A program made the position numbers and the translations under genes. The notes under the pieces are model-generated. The model ran no database searches and was not told the origin of the DNA. It saw nothing but the letters and a program-made list of their open reading frames with translations. From NCBI RefSeq assembly GCF_029688925.1, contig NZ_JARUKY010000005.1:62001-126000 (forward strand): a stretch of 64,000 nt of DNA, in the 5' to 3' direction. This DNA comes from Evansella sp. AB-P1 (lineage in GTDB: Bacteria > Bacillota > Bacilli > Bacillales > Salisediminibacteriaceae). This document shows positions 50,943 to 60,222 of this stretch, one piece after another (positions within the stretch are counted from its first letter, which is position 1; each line of letters begins with the position of its first letter).

Positions 50943-52232
50943 CTATTGCAACGATTCCCATAATCGGAGAAATTCTGTCAATAATTCTTCTCGATCCGAT
51001 TCTCCTGCAACATATTTTTGAAGAGCTGCTCCCAGTTCTGGAGCTAATCCATCTGGATATTTATTCCACTCAAATGCTAAACTTGGTATTTCATTTGTCT
51101 GAATATAAAGATCGTTAGAAATTTCTCCAATTGCATCTACGTTTGCCTCCATATTTGTAAAAGGAGGAATATGCATAAACTCTTCTGTTATATATCTTTC
51201 ACCAGCTTCTGTTGTAGATAACCAAATTAAAAAGTCTTTTGCCTCATCAATAACATCTGATTCATTATGGATAACCCAATAGAATGGTACACTTGTGAAT
51301 AATGGTTCATTTAATGCTACATCATTATTAATAGGCATTGGCATCATCCCTAAATTTAAATCAGGGTTAACTTCATATAATAATGTTTCAATTGAATTAG
51401 TACTTAATGTCATGGCCCCTTGTTCTGTAGCAAAATTAGTAACTTGCTCCGAATACCCCGTAGATAAAGGATTTTGATGAGCATTATTAATTTCTAAATC
51501 AATTAAATCTAACCACTGATTAAATATGTCATTATCGATAAAATTAGCTGTTCCATTACTGATTTGTTCCATAAACTCAGTTGGGTTTTCTTGCTTCGCA
51601 AATGGATTATTTATTGCAAAGTGACCTGGATTAAATGTTGAAGCATAAGAACTTACAAATGGTGCAATCCCTGCTGCATTTAATTTTTCCACAGCATCTT
51701 CCAATTCTGTTAATGTAACAGGTATTTCCGTTATTCCAGCTTCATCAAACAAATCTTTATTATAAATATACCCTAAACCTTCAATACCTAGAGGCATACC
51801 ATATATACTTCCCTCATATGTAATGCCAGGTATTGTACTTTCATGCATCACATCAACCCAAGGCTGATCAGATAAATCAACTAAGTATTCTACCCAAGTT
51901 TCCAGACCAGAGTGACCGATCACCCTAAATATATCAGGTGTTTCACCAGCAGCAAATTTTGCTGATAGTGAAGTGTTATAATCACTTGCCATTAAGGATT
52001 CAACTTCTATTTTTACATTAGGATGAAGTTCTTCATATTCCTTTGATAATTGAAGTAAATCATCATGTATTTCGGTTTTATTATTAAATAGTTTTATTGT
52101 TACCTCTTCATTGGCTCCTTGATTTTTGTTGGATCCACCATTATTCCCCGCTTCACTTTCCGCATCAGAACATCCTGTGAAAGTAAGTAACAAAATCGAA
52201 AATAAACACAAAAATAAACCTCTTCGTAACAT
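50943..52232 (-). CDS. Sugar ABC transporter substrate-binding lipoprotein
   Basis: 429 residues. Lipoprotein signal with lipobox FTGC (about residue 21), then an Asn/Gly linker and a family-1 solute-binding fold (IKLFNNKTEIHDDLLQL, FAAGETPDIFRV, GLGYIYNKDLFDEAGI, GAMTLSTNSIETLL, FLIWLSTTEAGERYI). AGGGGG precedes the ATG. Last gene of the operon, after the two permeases, with a 176-base gap holding a possible cre site. Probably an oligosaccharide binder; a GH13 pseudogene nearby suggests an alpha-glucoside. Confidence 0.93.
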   Translation of the reverse strand: MLRRGLFLCLFSILLLTFTGCSDAESEAGNNGGSNKNQGANEEVTIKLFNNKTEIHDDLLQLSKEYEELHPNVKIEVESLMASDYNTSLSAKFAAGETPDIFRVIGHSGLETWVEYLVDLSDQPWVDVMHESTIPGITYEGSIYGMPLGIEGLGYIYNKDLFDEAGITEIPVTLTELEDAVEKLNAAGIAPFVSSYASTFNPGHFAINNPFAKQENPTEFMEQISNGTANFIDNDIFNQWLDLIDLEINNAHQNPLSTGYSEQVTNFATEQGAMTLSTNSIETLLYEVNPDLNLGMMPMPINNDVALNEPLFTSVPFYWVIHNESDVIDEAKDFLIWLSTTEAGERYITEEFMHIPPFTNMEANVDAIGEISNDLYIQTNEIPSLAFEWNKYPDGLAPELGAALQKYVAGESDREELLTEFLRLWESLQ

Positions 52233-52257
52233 ATATTAAAACCCCCTAGATCGTTTA

Positions 52258-52272
52258 TAAAATCGTTTTCTT
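52258..52272 (-). promoter_or_regulatory. Candidate cre site
   Basis: AAGAAAACGATTTTA on the minus strand agrees with the cre consensus at 13 of 15 positions, 25 bases before the binding-protein start. It may block an internal promoter. Confidence 0.4.
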
Positions 52273-52408
52273 AAAGATTTAACTCTGTTAAAGCTTTATT
52301 ATTAATAAAAGTACTGTAATTTTCAGTGTTGCAAAAAGTAAAATAATACCCTCTATATTAAAATAGTAAAATCGGACAATGTCAACTGTAAAATGGAAGT
52401 TTATAATA

Positions 52409-53242
52409 CTAACCTTTAATTCCTCCACTTGCTACTCCGGCAATTATATACTTTTGTAATAAAAGAAATACAATAATTGCAGGTAAAGTCCCCATCATTA
52501 ATGCAGGTAGAGCTAATTCCCACCTCATAACATGTTCTCCAAATAAGGAATTGATAGCTAATTGAATTGTATGGAGCTCTGAGCTATGCAACAGGAGTAG
52601 TTGTACTTGAAAATCATTCCAAAACCAAAATGTATTTAATATTAACACTGTACTGATGATTGGAATGAGCATTGGGAATACAATTCTCCAAAAAACTCCT
52701 ATACGACTACATCCATCAATCAGTGCAGCTTCCTCTATTTCTTCAGGAATAGAACGGATAAATCCATGAAATAAGAAAGTAGAAAATGCACAGGCAAGTC
52801 CAATATATGTCAAAATTAAACCAGCATGTGTATTCATTAAACCTATATTTCTAATCACCTGAACAATTGGTATCATAATAGATTGAAAAGGTATAACCAT
52901 GGAACAAACAAACATGACAAATACAATAGCAGTGAACTTTGTTCTTTTTCTCACCATCCAATAGGCTGCCATAGAAGAAATAATGATTACTCCAATATTA
53001 CTGAACAATGTAATAATAGAAGTATTTAACAAAACCTTAAAAAAATCCAATTGACTCCATGCAGTTCTAAAATTTTCAAGAGTAAGTCTTTCTGGAAGGG
53101 CTGCTGTATTCCTTAGTACTTCGTCTAACCCTTTAAATGAATTTACAACCACAAAGTAAAATGGTACGAAGAAGAGAATAGCACATAGAAAGAGGATACA
53201 TTCAATTGAAAATAATTTTATCTTACTTATTTTTCCAAACAC
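52409..53242 (-). CDS. Sugar ABC transporter permease (MalG type)
   Basis: 277 residues, six hydrophobic helices. The EAA loop EEAALIDGCSRIGVFWRIVF contacts the ATPase. It forms the membrane channel with the MalF-type partner. The GTG start shares one base with the stop codon of the upstream gene (TAGTG), so the two are coupled. No ATPase gene is in the operon; a shared one (MsmX-like) is usual in Bacillus. Confidence 0.94.
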   Translation of the reverse strand: MFGKISKIKLFSIECILFLCAILFFVPFYFVVVNSFKGLDEVLRNTAALPERLTLENFRTAWSQLDFFKVLLNTSIITLFSNIGVIIISSMAAYWMVRKRTKFTAIVFVMFVCSMVIPFQSIMIPIVQVIRNIGLMNTHAGLILTYIGLACAFSTFLFHGFIRSIPEEIEEAALIDGCSRIGVFWRIVFPMLIPIISTVLILNTFWFWNDFQVQLLLLHSSELHTIQLAINSLFGEHVMRWELALPALMMGTLPAIIVFLLLQKYIIAGVASGGIKG

Positions 53243-54120
53243 TACATCCTCACTTCCTTCTTCTTCGTCATATACACTTGAATTCCAGTAATAATTGCAA
53301 CGATTAATAAAAATACAATCGCCTTAGCTGAACCAATCCCGTAATTGAAGTTTTGGTAAGCCTCAAAGTAAATATTAAGAGCTACCGATTCAGAGGATTT
53401 ATATGGGCCACCACCAGTAAGGGAATAATTTAAATCAAATATTTTATACGTCATATTTATACTCCAAAATAAACATACGGTAATGGCTGGCATGATTAAA
53501 GGAAAAATAATTCGCTTTAGCATATACATACCACTAGCTCCATCCACACGAGCTGCTTCTATGTAATCCTTAGGGATATTAATTAAACCTGCTATGTATA
53601 TAATCATCACATAACCAACCCCTTGCCAAACACTTACAATTACTATGCCCCAAAATGCAGTATTCGGAGTACTTAGCCAATACAATTGAAAGAAAGGAAT
53701 ATTTGTTAATTCACCAATGGCTGCAAACCCTTGCCTAAAAACAAACTGCCAAATAAATCCTAGTATTAGTCCCCCAAGGACATTCGGCAAAAAGAAAATC
53801 GTCCGCCATAAATTCCTTAACTTTAATGGTTGTACTAATAAATAAGCAAAAGTAAAACCTAATATATTTGTTAAAACAACGACGATAATGGATAATTTAG
53901 TTGAAAACCAAAATGAAGTAGAGAATTGAGGATCATTTGTAAAAATCCTTATAAAGTTTTCAAAACCAACAAAATTAATTTGACGGCTTATTCCATTCCA
54001 GTCTGTTAATGAATAATAAAAGCTTAAAAAGAAGGGTATGAGTATAATGCCTATATAAACTAATAGTGCAGGTCCCATAAAGATTACTAGATTCCATTTA
54101 TCTCCTAGTATTTTTTTCAA
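53242..54120 (-). CDS. Sugar ABC transporter permease (MalF type)
   Basis: 292 residues, six hydrophobic helices, EAA loop EAARVDGASGMYMLKRIIFP, first-helix GPALLVYIGIILIPFFLSFY. TTG at 54120 lies 7 bases after AAGGGGG; the frame to 54141 covers the site itself. First gene of the operon. Upstream, a 12-bp palindrome ATCATATATGAT (54173-54184) may be an operator. Confidence 0.94.
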   Translation of the reverse strand: MKKILGDKWNLVIFMGPALLVYIGIILIPFFLSFYYSLTDWNGISRQINFVGFENFIRIFTNDPQFSTSFWFSTKLSIIVVVLTNILGFTFAYLLVQPLKLRNLWRTIFFLPNVLGGLILGFIWQFVFRQGFAAIGELTNIPFFQLYWLSTPNTAFWGIVIVSVWQGVGYVMIIYIAGLINIPKDYIEAARVDGASGMYMLKRIIFPLIMPAITVCLFWSINMTYKIFDLNYSLTGGGPYKSSESVALNIYFEAYQNFNYGIGSAKAIVFLLIVAIITGIQVYMTKKKEVRM

Positions 54121-54294
54121 TGGAACGCCCCCTTCCGCCAATGTTATTTCTCAAGTATTTTTTTATTTGTACATCATATATGATATAAGAAATAACGACA
54201 AATTGCTTACAAAAAAACTTGGAATTTCGACACTCTTTTATGACCTTACCATAATTATTCCTATTTAACATGATTAATATTGAAAAAGAAATAC

Positions 54295-54344
54295 AAAAAA
54301 CTTAACCTTCTTTTTAAATAAACTTTTTCATAAAGAAGGTTAAG
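54295..54344 (-). terminator. Terminator of the decayed glucosidase gene
   Basis: CTTAACCTTCTTT (54301-54313) pairs with AAAGAAGGTTAAG (54332-54344); on the minus strand six T follow (54300-54295). It still marks the end of a former gene. Confidence 0.85.
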
Positions 54345-54361
54345 TAGAAACTGTATAAGCG

Positions 54362-54640
54362 TTATTTTTTCAAATAATAAATTATGGATTCATACGGTCT
54401 TAACGTCATATGTTGATAATTGGCTGGAGTCGGGATAGTTTGATAATAATATTTCAGAAGAGTATTCATTTATTTGGATATCATTTTGCAGCTGAAATAA
54501 TACATCTTTTCCTCTAAAATTATTAACGACTAATAGTTTTCACTATCTATATCATCAAGCTATTCATGTATAAGGTCATAATCACCCTAAGTGATAATAT
54601 TATATTTTTTTCTAAGTTCAATCAATTTCTTATCACCTAC
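54362..54640 (-). pseudogene. Decayed GH13 alpha-glucosidase C-terminus
   Basis: In the minus strand, broken frames retain the end of an oligo-1,6-glucosidase/alpha-glucosidase: KKLIELRKKYNIIT*GDYDLIHE, then (another frame) KLLVVNNFRGKDVLFQL, EYSSEILLSNYPDSS and YDVKTV*IHNLLFEK. Stops and frame changes show it is dead. Catalytic domains are gone. The adjoining stretch to about 54720 (MNQFEEVQHE*LTDEAQRLL) may come from another gene. It lies upstream of the sugar ABC operon, suggesting a lost alpha-glucoside pathway. No other gene is supported in 54142-54859. Confidence 0.7.
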
Positions 54641-54811
54641 ATACTCTAACAGCCGTTGTGCTTCATCTGTTAGTTACTCATGTTGAACCTCCTCAAATTG
54701 ATTCATTACTTCATCTTTAAATAAACATCTTAAGTGACTTATTCTGCAGTTAGTATTTAGTAATTTATCGTTTTTATGAAATTGATTTTCTAACGTTATG
54801 ATTCAAAGTAA

Positions 54812-54852
54812 AACAAAAAAGCCTTTATCGACTAACAAGCACGATAAAGACT
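54812..54852 (-). terminator. Terminator of the lectin lipoprotein gene
   Basis: AGCCTTTATCG (54820-54830) pairs with CGATAAAGACT (54842-54852); on the minus strand TTTTTTG follows. Confidence 0.85.
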
Positions 54853-54859
54853 TTTTCAA

Positions 54860-56716
54860 TTAAGGGTTAAAAAGACGGTTTAAATAGTCATCCCAAAAGT
54901 CATCATACCAATTATTAAATGGATTTCTATCCCCTTCATCTACTTCTTCATTTCTTTTTCGCCTTTCCTCTAAATATTGCTCCTCTCTCTTTTGTCGTTC
55001 CTCTTTCTCCTTTTGTTTATTTTCTTCTTCCGTTATTTGTTTCTCTAATTCCTGTTGCTTCGACTCATCCACTGCAAGTTGAACCATTTCCATTGTAAAG
55101 CCACCACTCAAGGCTTCAGCATGGATAGAATTTGCGGAATTTCTCTGAAGATAATGAACCGCATAGTTATTATCTTCGTGACCTTCGAAAATTGCTGCAG
55201 AAAGTTTGTCTATTTCATCAAAGGTCGCATTCATCAATCTTCGCTGAAAAGCGCCATAGGCAAATACTGTTTCTATCGGATCAGTGAAATATAACTTTGA
55301 AAAATCCTCTGCCAAACTATCAGCAACACCAGGTGGATATATTCCTTCGAATAATGGCATCGATGCTTGTTCGATTTGACGCTGATAAATCGTATTTACT
55401 ATAACCTCTTTCCCACCTACTATTTTTTTGTAGTTCCCATAAGAATGATTATTTTTGGAAGCCTTTAAAAAGGACGAAATTCTTTCTGATCCGTTCCGTG
55501 CAACTTGCAATTGATAGTATGCAAATAATAATGCATCCCCTTCAGCATCACCAGCTTTTAATGTAGCATTATTTAAAATGGCTTGTCCTGTATCTAATTC
55601 TGTTTGGGAGATAATTCTCTTTTCTATTAACATTTCTAATATTTCATTTTGCTTTCCTTCAATCTCGTGATGTGTTTCTTCAATTGACTTAATAGTTTCA
55701 GTCAGCTGATCGGTAAATTTTTTATCATATTCATCAGATCCACTGAAAAAGTTAATAATACGGTGAAAAAATCCACTTTCTTTTTCTTCATTCTGTCCCT
55801 TTTCAGCTTCCGAATAACGTATGACTTCCTCCAGATCAGTATCCAAATGAAGAATTAAATCTACTAAATCATTTGTATTCATTTGAACACCATTAATGAT
55901 CAATTGATGTTCCAACATCGTGTTGTTCTTTGAATCATTGTCGTGTGAAAGATCATGAGAATTTTGTTGTGTAAATATTTCACCGTTACTCTTATCCACA
56001 TTTTCAATTGAAAAATCACTAATCATATGCTTATCATTTTGTGCACCTGTACTTGCTGAGAAACCAATAGCTGAATAAGTCGTGTCTAATTCTCCAGCAT
56101 AGTGAAGTGTTTGTTCACCATTTACAATGACATCAACGGAAACACTTGTAACTCTAATCTCTACGTCATGCCATTGATTGTCCCTTATAAAAGGAGTCTC
56201 TACGTATGTTAAATGATTTTCAACGGTATCCTTTATTAAAGCAATATGCTCTTTACCTGGATCATGACTGTTTCGATACGTATCAAATTCAATAGCATAC
56301 CCCTGTCCATTTCCAAACCCTAATCCACCACCTCGTTCAGAGCTCGATTCTCTTTGCTTTAAAAACATAAAGGTAAAGCCGTCTGCACCTGTTCCTTCAC
56401 CAATTTTAAAACGAAAGTTTACTTTAAAGGGAGGCTTTGTTTGCTGAGAATACCAAGCTCTTCCCCATTGCCAATTCTCGGAATCTGTTAAAATCAATGT
56501 TCCATCATCCAAAAGCTGAGGCATGTTATCCCCTTCTAAGTACCATGTAGGGGCTACTGTTGAAGTCTTAGAAGCCTGAACTTCTGGAAAAGGAGGTTCC
56601 TCAACTGTCAATTCGTTATTTGAAATAGGTTCTTCTAAGCTTGTATTGTTTTCAGAACATCCAACAACAATAAAAAGTAAAATGATAATGACAAAATATT
56701 TTATTATGTTCAACAC
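54860..56716 (-). CDS. Lipoprotein with legume-lectin-like domain
   Basis: 618 residues. Lipoprotein signal with VVGC (about residue 20). Residues about 55-245 form an L-type lectin-like beta-sandwich: WQWGRAWYSQQTKPPFKVNF, GEGTGADGFTFMFL, GGGLGFGNGQGYAIEFDTY and EHIALI. A middle helical part contains IKSIEETHHEIEGKQNEILE, and the end is a charged Glu/Lys/Arg helix (about 555-600) and an aromatic tail (NPFNNWYDDFWDDYLNRLF). GTG start after AGAGG. It is separated from the operon to its right by a terminator. The role of the sugar-binding domain is unknown: perhaps cell-surface attachment. No such full-length family is known to me. Confidence 0.75.
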   Translation of the reverse strand: MLNIIKYFVIIILLFIVVGCSENNTSLEEPISNNELTVEEPPFPEVQASKTSTVAPTWYLEGDNMPQLLDDGTLILTDSENWQWGRAWYSQQTKPPFKVNFRFKIGEGTGADGFTFMFLKQRESSSERGGGLGFGNGQGYAIEFDTYRNSHDPGKEHIALIKDTVENHLTYVETPFIRDNQWHDVEIRVTSVSVDVIVNGEQTLHYAGELDTTYSAIGFSASTGAQNDKHMISDFSIENVDKSNGEIFTQQNSHDLSHDNDSKNNTMLEHQLIINGVQMNTNDLVDLILHLDTDLEEVIRYSEAEKGQNEEKESGFFHRIINFFSGSDEYDKKFTDQLTETIKSIEETHHEIEGKQNEILEMLIEKRIISQTELDTGQAILNNATLKAGDAEGDALLFAYYQLQVARNGSERISSFLKASKNNHSYGNYKKIVGGKEVIVNTIYQRQIEQASMPLFEGIYPPGVADSLAEDFSKLYFTDPIETVFAYGAFQRRLMNATFDEIDKLSAAIFEGHEDNNYAVHYLQRNSANSIHAEALSGGFTMEMVQLAVDESKQQELEKQITEEENKQKEKEERQKREEQYLEERRKRNEEVDEGDRNPFNNWYDDFWDDYLNRLFNP

Positions 56717-56751
56717 GGAAATTACCTCTTTCTATTATTCTAATAAAAGAT

Positions 56752-56800
56752 GAAAAAAATTCGCCTGCCCTATCGTATACGTATGTGAATGAAGGGCAGG
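56752..56800 (-). terminator. Terminator of the four-gene FtsH-like operon
   Basis: CCTGCCCT (56764-56771) pairs with AGGGCAGG (56793-56800); on the minus strand CGAATTTTTTT follows. Confidence 0.85.
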
Positions 56801-56820
56801 TAAAACAATACGCTATATTT

Positions 56821-59232
56821 CTACAGCTTTTCTTCAAGATGTTTATCTTGGATCATGTTCATAAATCTTGGAAATATTTTTTCTTTATAAAAAAGCAAAT
56901 TAAAAATATTATCTACTTCTCTTTTTGATAAAAAACATTTATGAGCTGCTGCATTCCTTTTTGTACTTATTCTCTCTATAGATTCTTTTAATTTTTTACG
57001 ATCAATTTCATTGTCTATTGTATTTGGTTTAAAAATCATCTTCGTCAAGTGGATAAATGGTTTAGTTTCAACATTATTTAAAATAATTGGTATTGCACCT
57101 AGAGTCATTTTGTTTTTATTTGTATCTATTGATCGTTTATTGTACTTAGGATTTCTTTCCTTTTCCGTAATTTCCACTTTCCTTATATATCGATTTTCTT
57201 TTGTATAAAAGTCCACTATTGGACTGTATAACCAATGACTTAATTCCACTTCTAATGCTTTCACTGCACAAAGAAGCGCTGGGGAAAAGTCTACTTTTTC
57301 AATTGTATTAGCATCAACTTTATTTATATCATTGAACCTCTCATACACAAGAAGAGCTGTAACAAGAAATTTCTTTGATTCTTCTTTTAACAATAACCAA
57401 TGAAAGCCAAACAATTGATTTAACTCTGCTGTAAATCTGTTTAAATCATTACCTTCCAAATCTAAGAGTTCAGATAGCTGAACAGTTTTTTCTACCATTT
57501 TATTTGTAGCTTTAGAAATTATCTTTTCAATTTTCTCAAAGTTTTCTTCATTATTCTCGTTCATTTGAATCTGAAACTGTTCTAACTCTTCTTTTAAAAC
57601 TTCACGGGATTCTTTTATAGTTAATTCAATTTTTGGCAATATAAAATCACTTATTTGCTTAACAGTATCCACTACTTCTTCTACCTGATTGTTTAATTCA
57701 CTGACTGTATCTTGCGTTTTTCTAGACTCTCCTTTTAATTCTTTTACACCTTGTTGAATATCACTAAATCCCATTGTAAGTGTTGTTATTTGCTCCTTAA
57801 CTTCTTCTAACATCGACGAATCATCTTTTATATCCTCAATGGTATGATTAAGTATACTCACTTTAGCTATCTCATTGTTCAAGTCGTCAAATTTTTTGTT
57901 TAGTGGCTGTAAAAATAGAGAACGATCAATATAATTTTTAGCCATTGCATACTGTTGGTTATGAAAATATACAAAACTCATAGCATAGTAAACATCACTT
58001 AACGTCTTCATTTCAATAGTTTGGTTTTCTTCTACAGTTTCTCCTTGACGATGTTGAATTACTTTTGACTTATACTCATCCCAATTGGAATAAAATTTAT
58101 CCAAATAGTTATGGGCCACATTTAATAAATTACCTAACGAACCTGTTTGCAAATAGCAAGTAATTAATTTTATTGCGGATTCTTGTTCTGTATAAAACAC
58201 CTCTAAAGGATCTATGTCTTCATCAACGACTGCAAGGGATTGTTCATATTGTTCTACAGCAAAAGTGAGTAATTCTTTTCCTCTAGTACTATCCATTTGA
58301 GCATATATTGCTTGTACAAAGTAAATATCTCCTAGTTGACGAAATACAGATGATCTCGTGTTATCAAGTTTTAATGCACGACCAAAGTATTTCCCTGCAG
58401 CTGTATATTCCCCAAGAAGCTTATAGCATTCACCAAGATTTATATATAGATCTACTAAAAAGTCTTGTTTATCACTTTCTATTAAATACTTTTCCACATC
58501 CACGGGATCCAGAGAATAGTCTTCATAATTTTCACTTAGTTGCTTCATCATTTTTTCATTATCCCGTTCTTCAACCTCTAAGTTTTTAAATTGTGCATGT
58601 AGTTTAATATTTTTCCTTCTTAAATTTATATACTCTTCAGAAGAAGAAGTTCTAGCAACCTCCATATCTTGTTGACATTCACTTATGTTAGATTCTAAAT
58701 CCACTCGCTTATAAAACAAGGATTTCTTTTTTTCTTTCAATACCTTTTCAACTTCTAACTCCATTTTTTTGAGTTCCAAATGCCTGTCAATTCTCTCCTG
58801 CTCTATGGTAGGTACATACGTTGAATCATATCGTTCTACTGCATTCTTAAAAGCTTCAATCCCCTTCTCTAATTCATGAATAGATTTATAAAGAACTCCT
58901 AATTTTAAGTATTCTTCAGAAGTATTCACTCCAAAAGAGAGGATATATTCAATTTCACCTACTGCAGCTTCATGTGGGGAAAACTCCGAAGCACTTATAT
59001 ATTTCCTATTCCCTCGATAATCATAGACATACTTTGGGCTATCAAACACGTACTCATAGCCTTCCTTTACTAATGCACCTTCACAATGAAGGCAATGATT
59101 ATTAAAATCCTCCTCTGTAAATCCCTCACCCCACTTCACATTGTTATTGCAACAATATTGACAAATATCCCCTTTAAATATAGTGCAATACAATTCTTTT
59201 TCTCTATCATCACAAATCATACATGTGGCCAT
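56821..59232 (-). CDS. Cys-rich/TPR/coiled-coil protein with HEPN-like C-terminus
   Basis: 803 residues, unknown family. N-terminus: eight Cys within 50 residues (C4, C7, C16, C24, C27, C28, C47, C50), a zinc-ribbon or treble-clef pattern. Residues about 100-490 contain TPR-like repeats (KLGVLYKSIHELEKGIEAFK, YINLGECYKLLGEYTAAGKY, GRALKLDNTRSSVFRQLGD, MSFVYFHNQQYAMAKNYIDR). Coiled coil follows, about 500-620. The C-terminus (about 640-803) is HEPN-like: VKALEVELSHWLY and R759-N-A-A-A-H764, an R-x4-H motif typical of HEPN RNases. No signal peptide. Last gene of the operon, 21 bases after its neighbour. A plausible RNA-cutting effector held by its TPR scaffold, but inferred from motif only. Confidence 0.75.
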   Translation of the reverse strand: MATCMICDDREKELYCTIFKGDICQYCCNNNVKWGEGFTEEDFNNHCLHCEGALVKEGYEYVFDSPKYVYDYRGNRKYISASEFSPHEAAVGEIEYILSFGVNTSEEYLKLGVLYKSIHELEKGIEAFKNAVERYDSTYVPTIEQERIDRHLELKKMELEVEKVLKEKKKSLFYKRVDLESNISECQQDMEVARTSSSEEYINLRRKNIKLHAQFKNLEVEERDNEKMMKQLSENYEDYSLDPVDVEKYLIESDKQDFLVDLYINLGECYKLLGEYTAAGKYFGRALKLDNTRSSVFRQLGDIYFVQAIYAQMDSTRGKELLTFAVEQYEQSLAVVDEDIDPLEVFYTEQESAIKLITCYLQTGSLGNLLNVAHNYLDKFYSNWDEYKSKVIQHRQGETVEENQTIEMKTLSDVYYAMSFVYFHNQQYAMAKNYIDRSLFLQPLNKKFDDLNNEIAKVSILNHTIEDIKDDSSMLEEVKEQITTLTMGFSDIQQGVKELKGESRKTQDTVSELNNQVEEVVDTVKQISDFILPKIELTIKESREVLKEELEQFQIQMNENNEENFEKIEKIISKATNKMVEKTVQLSELLDLEGNDLNRFTAELNQLFGFHWLLLKEESKKFLVTALLVYERFNDINKVDANTIEKVDFSPALLCAVKALEVELSHWLYSPIVDFYTKENRYIRKVEITEKERNPKYNKRSIDTNKNKMTLGAIPIILNNVETKPFIHLTKMIFKPNTIDNEIDRKKLKESIERISTKRNAAAHKCFLSKREVDNIFNLLFYKEKIFPRFMNMIQDKHLEEKL

Positions 59233-59253
59233 TCACACACACCTGCTTTCTAG

Positions 59254-60168
59254 TTAGTACGGCAGTGGATCATCTTCTTCATCATCTCGTAGGGTATATC
59301 TATTTTCCGATTTCTTTCTCTCTTGTGGTTCTTTCAGATAATTTAATACTTGACGAAAGCTTCCATACTTTGAAAACGTCAAGAGGTCCTCTATTGACAA
59401 ATAAGCCTTTAAAATGACGTATGTTTCATCAAGAGGAAAACTAGGGTTAGGAAAGGTTTCTTCTATGGAATCATAGAACTTTTTTAAACCCTTTCCCTTT
59501 ACAATAGTCACAACAGTGTTTTGCTCCCCATGAATATAACGAACGCCGTCTACAAGATCGCTATTCTCCAATAATACTATAAGTTCTGTTCGTAAGTCAG
59601 TATCCATTGTGCCCTCAATTTCAAAACCATCATAAAACCCATCTTCATTTTCATATGGTAATATATTGAAATTTTTCTCTTTTGAACCATTAATCTCTTC
59701 TATAATTTCTCCAGTTGATTTCTCCTTATTTTCCTTCAAAGGAAAAGGTGTTGTTGAAGCTTTTAAAAACTCTTTCAAACTACTAAAAGACTTCAAACGA
59801 TGAACCCACGTCCATTCCACTTCTGATAATGGAAATACCTGTATAATCATATGTCCCATCTGTAACATGAAATCTGGTAATGTACCTAACATATTGAAAT
59901 CTGTTACTTCTAGCTTTACTTCCTTTATTTCAAGCTCAAAATTATCTTCTTTAAACAATGTGAATGTCATCTTTTTTTGGTGATCTTCAAAATAGACAGA
60001 ATGAATACGTTCACTATTTATTAAGTGCAAAGCTTCTTCATAAGGATTTTCTCCCTCACCAATGAATTGATACCCTTCAAAATATAATGGATCTAGCATT
60101 ACTTTGAAAACACCAAAATCACGGCTAGTATCTTTATTTATTTCATCTATGATTTTTTCAATATCCAT
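59254..60168 (-). CDS. Protein of unknown function in the FtsH-like operon
   Basis: About 304 residues, acidic, with no signal or membrane helix. It seems to hold two related halves: each starts with an I..EIN motif (IEKIIDEINKDTSRDFGVF; GEIIEEINGSKEKNFNILPY) and then an alpha/beta part (FEGYQFIGEGENPYEEALHL; YDGFEIEGTMDTDLRTELIV). This hints at an internal duplication. ATG at 60168 lies 11 bases after AGGAG; the GTG at 60180 falls on that site. A 13-bp hairpin (60187-60222) stands just upstream. Family unknown; probably an adaptor or partner of the protease or TPR protein. Confidence 0.65.
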   Translation of the reverse strand: MDIEKIIDEINKDTSRDFGVFKVMLDPLYFEGYQFIGEGENPYEEALHLINSERIHSVYFEDHQKKMTFTLFKEDNFELEIKEVKLEVTDFNMLGTLPDFMLQMGHMIIQVFPLSEVEWTWVHRLKSFSSLKEFLKASTTPFPLKENKEKSTGEIIEEINGSKEKNFNILPYENEDGFYDGFEIEGTMDTDLRTELIVLLENSDLVDGVRYIHGEQNTVVTIVKGKGLKKFYDSIEETFPNPSFPLDETYVILKAYLSIEDLLTFSKYGSFRQVLNYLKEPQERKKSENRYTLRDDEEDDPLPY

Positions 60169-60186
60169 TTCATACGTCACTCCTAT

Positions 60187-60222
60187 TGCAACAACAACTT
60201 CACTAGGCTAGTTGTTGTTGCA
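60187..60222 (-). promoter_or_regulatory. Intercistronic hairpin before the 304-aa gene
   Basis: A 13-bp perfect stem: TGCAACAACAACT (60187-60199) and its complement at 60210-60222. The TAG stop of the FtsH-like gene is in the loop. It has no T tract on the minus strand, so it is more likely an RNA processing or translation control structure than a terminator. Confidence 0.5.
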
